NCBI GenBank assembly: GCA_012269655.1
Contig: JAAXJV010000189.1
Coordinates: forward strand, 1-6,757
DNA from: Pseudomonadales bacterium
GTDB lineage: Bacteria; Pseudomonadota; Gammaproteobacteria; Pseudomonadales; Litorivicinaceae
Direction of reading: 5' to 3'
DNA: 6,757 nucleotides
In this document: piece after piece, positions 5,559-6,757 of the stretch
Position numbering within the stretch: the first letter of the stretch is position 1
How the letters are laid out: each line of letters begins with the position of its first letter
Program-made: the position numbers and the translations under genes
The notes under the pieces: generated by a model
Databases searched by the model: none
Seen by the model: only the letters and a program-made list of their open reading frames with translations
What the model was told of the DNA's origin: nothing

Positions 5559-6157
5559 GTTTCGTGGTCATTGAGGGCGGTGAGGGCGTAGGCAAAGGCA
5601 CCTTGATGGAAGGCCTCAAGCATCACTTTGAGGATGCCGTATTTACCCGAGAGCCAGGTGGCACACCGATGGCCGAGGAAATACGGGACTGCAATTTGCG
5701 CCCACGGCAAGAATCCGTCGCGCCGGATACCGAATTATTACTCATGTTCGCTGCCCGTGCTCAGCACCTTGCCCAACGGATTCGGCCCGCTCTAAATCAA
5801 GGCCAGTTGGTGATCAGCGACCGCTTTACCGATTCGTCCTACGCCTATCAGGGTGTAGCTCGGGGCTTGGGCGCGGAAAAAGTCGAGCTGTTAGAGCAGT
5901 TCGTTCAAGGCGATCTTCGACCCGATCTGGTCGTTGTATTGGATCTAGACCCGCTTGAAGGCCAGAGTCGAATTCGTGATCGTGCCGAGGGATTGGACCG
6001 TTTGGATGCAGAAACGCTGCAGTTTCATCAGGCCGTGCGCCAGGCATTTTTGAGTCGTGCCGAGCGGTTCCCTGATCGTTATTTTGTCGTTGATGCCGCA
6101 CAATCGCCAGATCGGGTGTTAGAACAGGTTATTGGTGTGATCGAGGGACTATCATGA
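5555..6157 (+). CDS. tmk: Thymidylate kinase
   Basis: Tmk phosphorylates dTMP to dTDP with ATP, an essential step toward dTTP. The 200 residues are slightly short of the typical 205-215. The N-terminal P-loop is GGEGVGKGT (residues 8-16), the dTMP-site motif REPGGT lies at 32-37, and LLLMFAARAQH and SDRFTDSSYAYQG (88-100) are characteristic. The LID-region segment RDRAEGLDRLD (141-151) and FVQGDLRPDLVVVLDL (116-131) complete the fold. The P-loop has glycine after the lysine (GKGT) where most thymidylate kinases have serine or threonine. That arrangement is normal in adenylate kinases, so activity is plausible. The start overlaps the mltG stop (ATGA), with GGAG at 5545-5548 as Shine-Dalgarno sequence. 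The stop overlaps holB. Confidence 0.96.
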   Translation: MSFVVIEGGEGVGKGTLMEGLKHHFEDAVFTREPGGTPMAEEIRDCNLRPRQESVAPDTELLLMFAARAQHLAQRIRPALNQGQLVISDRFTDSSYAYQGVARGLGAEKVELLEQFVQGDLRPDLVVVLDLDPLEGQSRIRDRAEGLDRLDAETLQFHQAVRQAFLSRAERFPDRYFVVDAAQSPDRVLEQVIGVIEGLS

Positions 6158-6757
6158 GCGCCTATCCATGGCATCAAGAACAACTCGACACGCTTATATC
6201 TGGACAGTTTCAGTCGATTTTGCTGGTATCGGCACCGGGCCAAGGCAGTGATCGATTTGCGCGCCATTTGATCCAGTATCTGATGTGCGCGACTCAATCG
6301 GCCTGTGGAGCGTGCCAAAGTTGTCGATGGCTTGCACAGAACACTGAGCTAGAAGCGGGTCAACAGAACCATCCGGATGTGATTGAGTTGCAACCCGAGG
6401 GCGCGGCCTGGGCGCATAAAATCGATACGATTAGACCGGTCATCGAACAGGTGGCTACGACGACGCACCAAGGTGGGCGACGTATCATATACATGCCCGA
6501 AGCCGAGCGTTTAACGCAAGGTGCTGCCAATTCACTGTTGAAAGTACTGGAAGAGCCGCCAGCCGGGACACACTTCATTCTGGGCAGTCATTTGCCGGGT
6601 CGGTTGCCTAGCACCATTTTGAGTCGTTGCCGACAGGTTCGTTTGCCAAGTGCGCCGGCTAACCACCTGTGGTTGGATCAATGGGTAGCTCCATCACCCC
6701 GTCGGGATAAAGCCTTAACCATTTCAACAGCGCCGGACTGGGTGATCGAACTGAGTG
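6154..6757 (+). CDS. holB: DNA polymerase III subunit delta-prime, 3' end missing
   Basis: HolB is the delta-prime stator subunit of the clamp loader that opens and loads the beta sliding clamp. About 201 residues are visible of a usual 320-335; the rest lies beyond the window. The N-terminus MSAYPWHQEQL matches the family. The nucleotide-loop equivalent SAPGQGSDR lacks the Walker lysine, as expected because delta-prime does not hydrolyse ATP. Four cysteines C45, C51, C54 and C57 form the zinc module. NSLLKVLEEPP (126-136) and the SRC motif (157-159), which supplies the arginine finger to a neighbouring subunit, are intact. Between the zinc module and HPDV there are about eight residues more than in E. 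coli. It starts in a four-base overlap with tmk, with GAGGG at 6143-6147 as Shine-Dalgarno sequence. Confidence 0.95.
   Translation, partial: MSAYPWHQEQLDTLISGQFQSILLVSAPGQGSDRFARHLIQYLMCATQSACGACQSCRWLAQNTELEAGQQNHPDVIELQPEGAAWAHKIDTIRPVIEQVATTTHQGGRRIIYMPEAERLTQGAANSLLKVLEEPPAGTHFILGSHLPGRLPSTILSRCRQVRLPSAPANHLWLDQWVAPSPRRDKALTISTAPDWVIELS

Noticed and set aside
5555..6157. Reading tmk as an adenylate kinase because of its GKGT P-loop
   Set aside because: REPGGT, the DRFTDSSYAYQG segment and the position between mltG and holB are specific to thymidylate kinase.

Overview
The window is a chromosomal housekeeping segment from a gammaproteobacterium. It carries the conserved cluster yceF(maf) / yceD - rpmF - fabD - fabG - acpP - fabF - mltG - tmk - holB, whose order and protein sequences resemble those of Escherichia coli and Pseudomonas. 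The species cannot be named from the sequence. The proteins suggest a Pseudomonas/Oceanospirillales-type lineage, but that is inference. No mobile element, CRISPR array, tRNA or rRNA was seen, and coding density is very high: no gene-free stretch exceeds about 105 bases.

Layout. Positions 1-467 hold the 5' part of a Maf-family nucleotide pyrophosphatase on the minus strand, cut off by the window edge. A 31-base gap separates it from the divergent yceD, and the yceD promoter lies partly inside the first maf codons. Then follow yceD and rpmF (ribosome-related), a hairpin, fabD and fabG (overlapping by 4 bases), and a 103-base gap with a strong promoter and a structured leader. Next come acpP, two hairpins in a row (the second a textbook intrinsic terminator), fabF, mltG (3 bases after fabF), tmk (4-base overlap) and holB (4-base overlap, cut off by the right edge).

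How the genes work together. FabD loads malonyl units onto the acyl carrier protein AcpP, FabF condenses them with the growing chain, and FabG performs the first reduction, so most of the elongation core is encoded here. YceD and L32 tie the cluster to ribosome synthesis. MltG terminates growing peptidoglycan strands. Tmk makes dTDP for DNA synthesis, and HolB is the delta-prime subunit of the DNA polymerase III clamp loader. The cluster therefore joins membrane, wall, ribosome and replication functions.

What stands out. (1) A perfect 9-base DnaA box overlaps the -10 element of the acpP promoter. (2) plsX and fabH are absent from between rpmF and fabD, where a terminator-like hairpin sits instead, and pabC is absent from between fabF and mltG. 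(3) The yceD promoter predicts an almost leaderless mRNA. (4) The acpP 3' end carries tandem hairpins, one overlapping the stop codon. (5) Several proteins show small deviations from their families: the Tmk P-loop, a HolB insertion and the Maf C-terminal motif. I did not find a wholly new multi-gene system, and the most interesting signals are regulatory.
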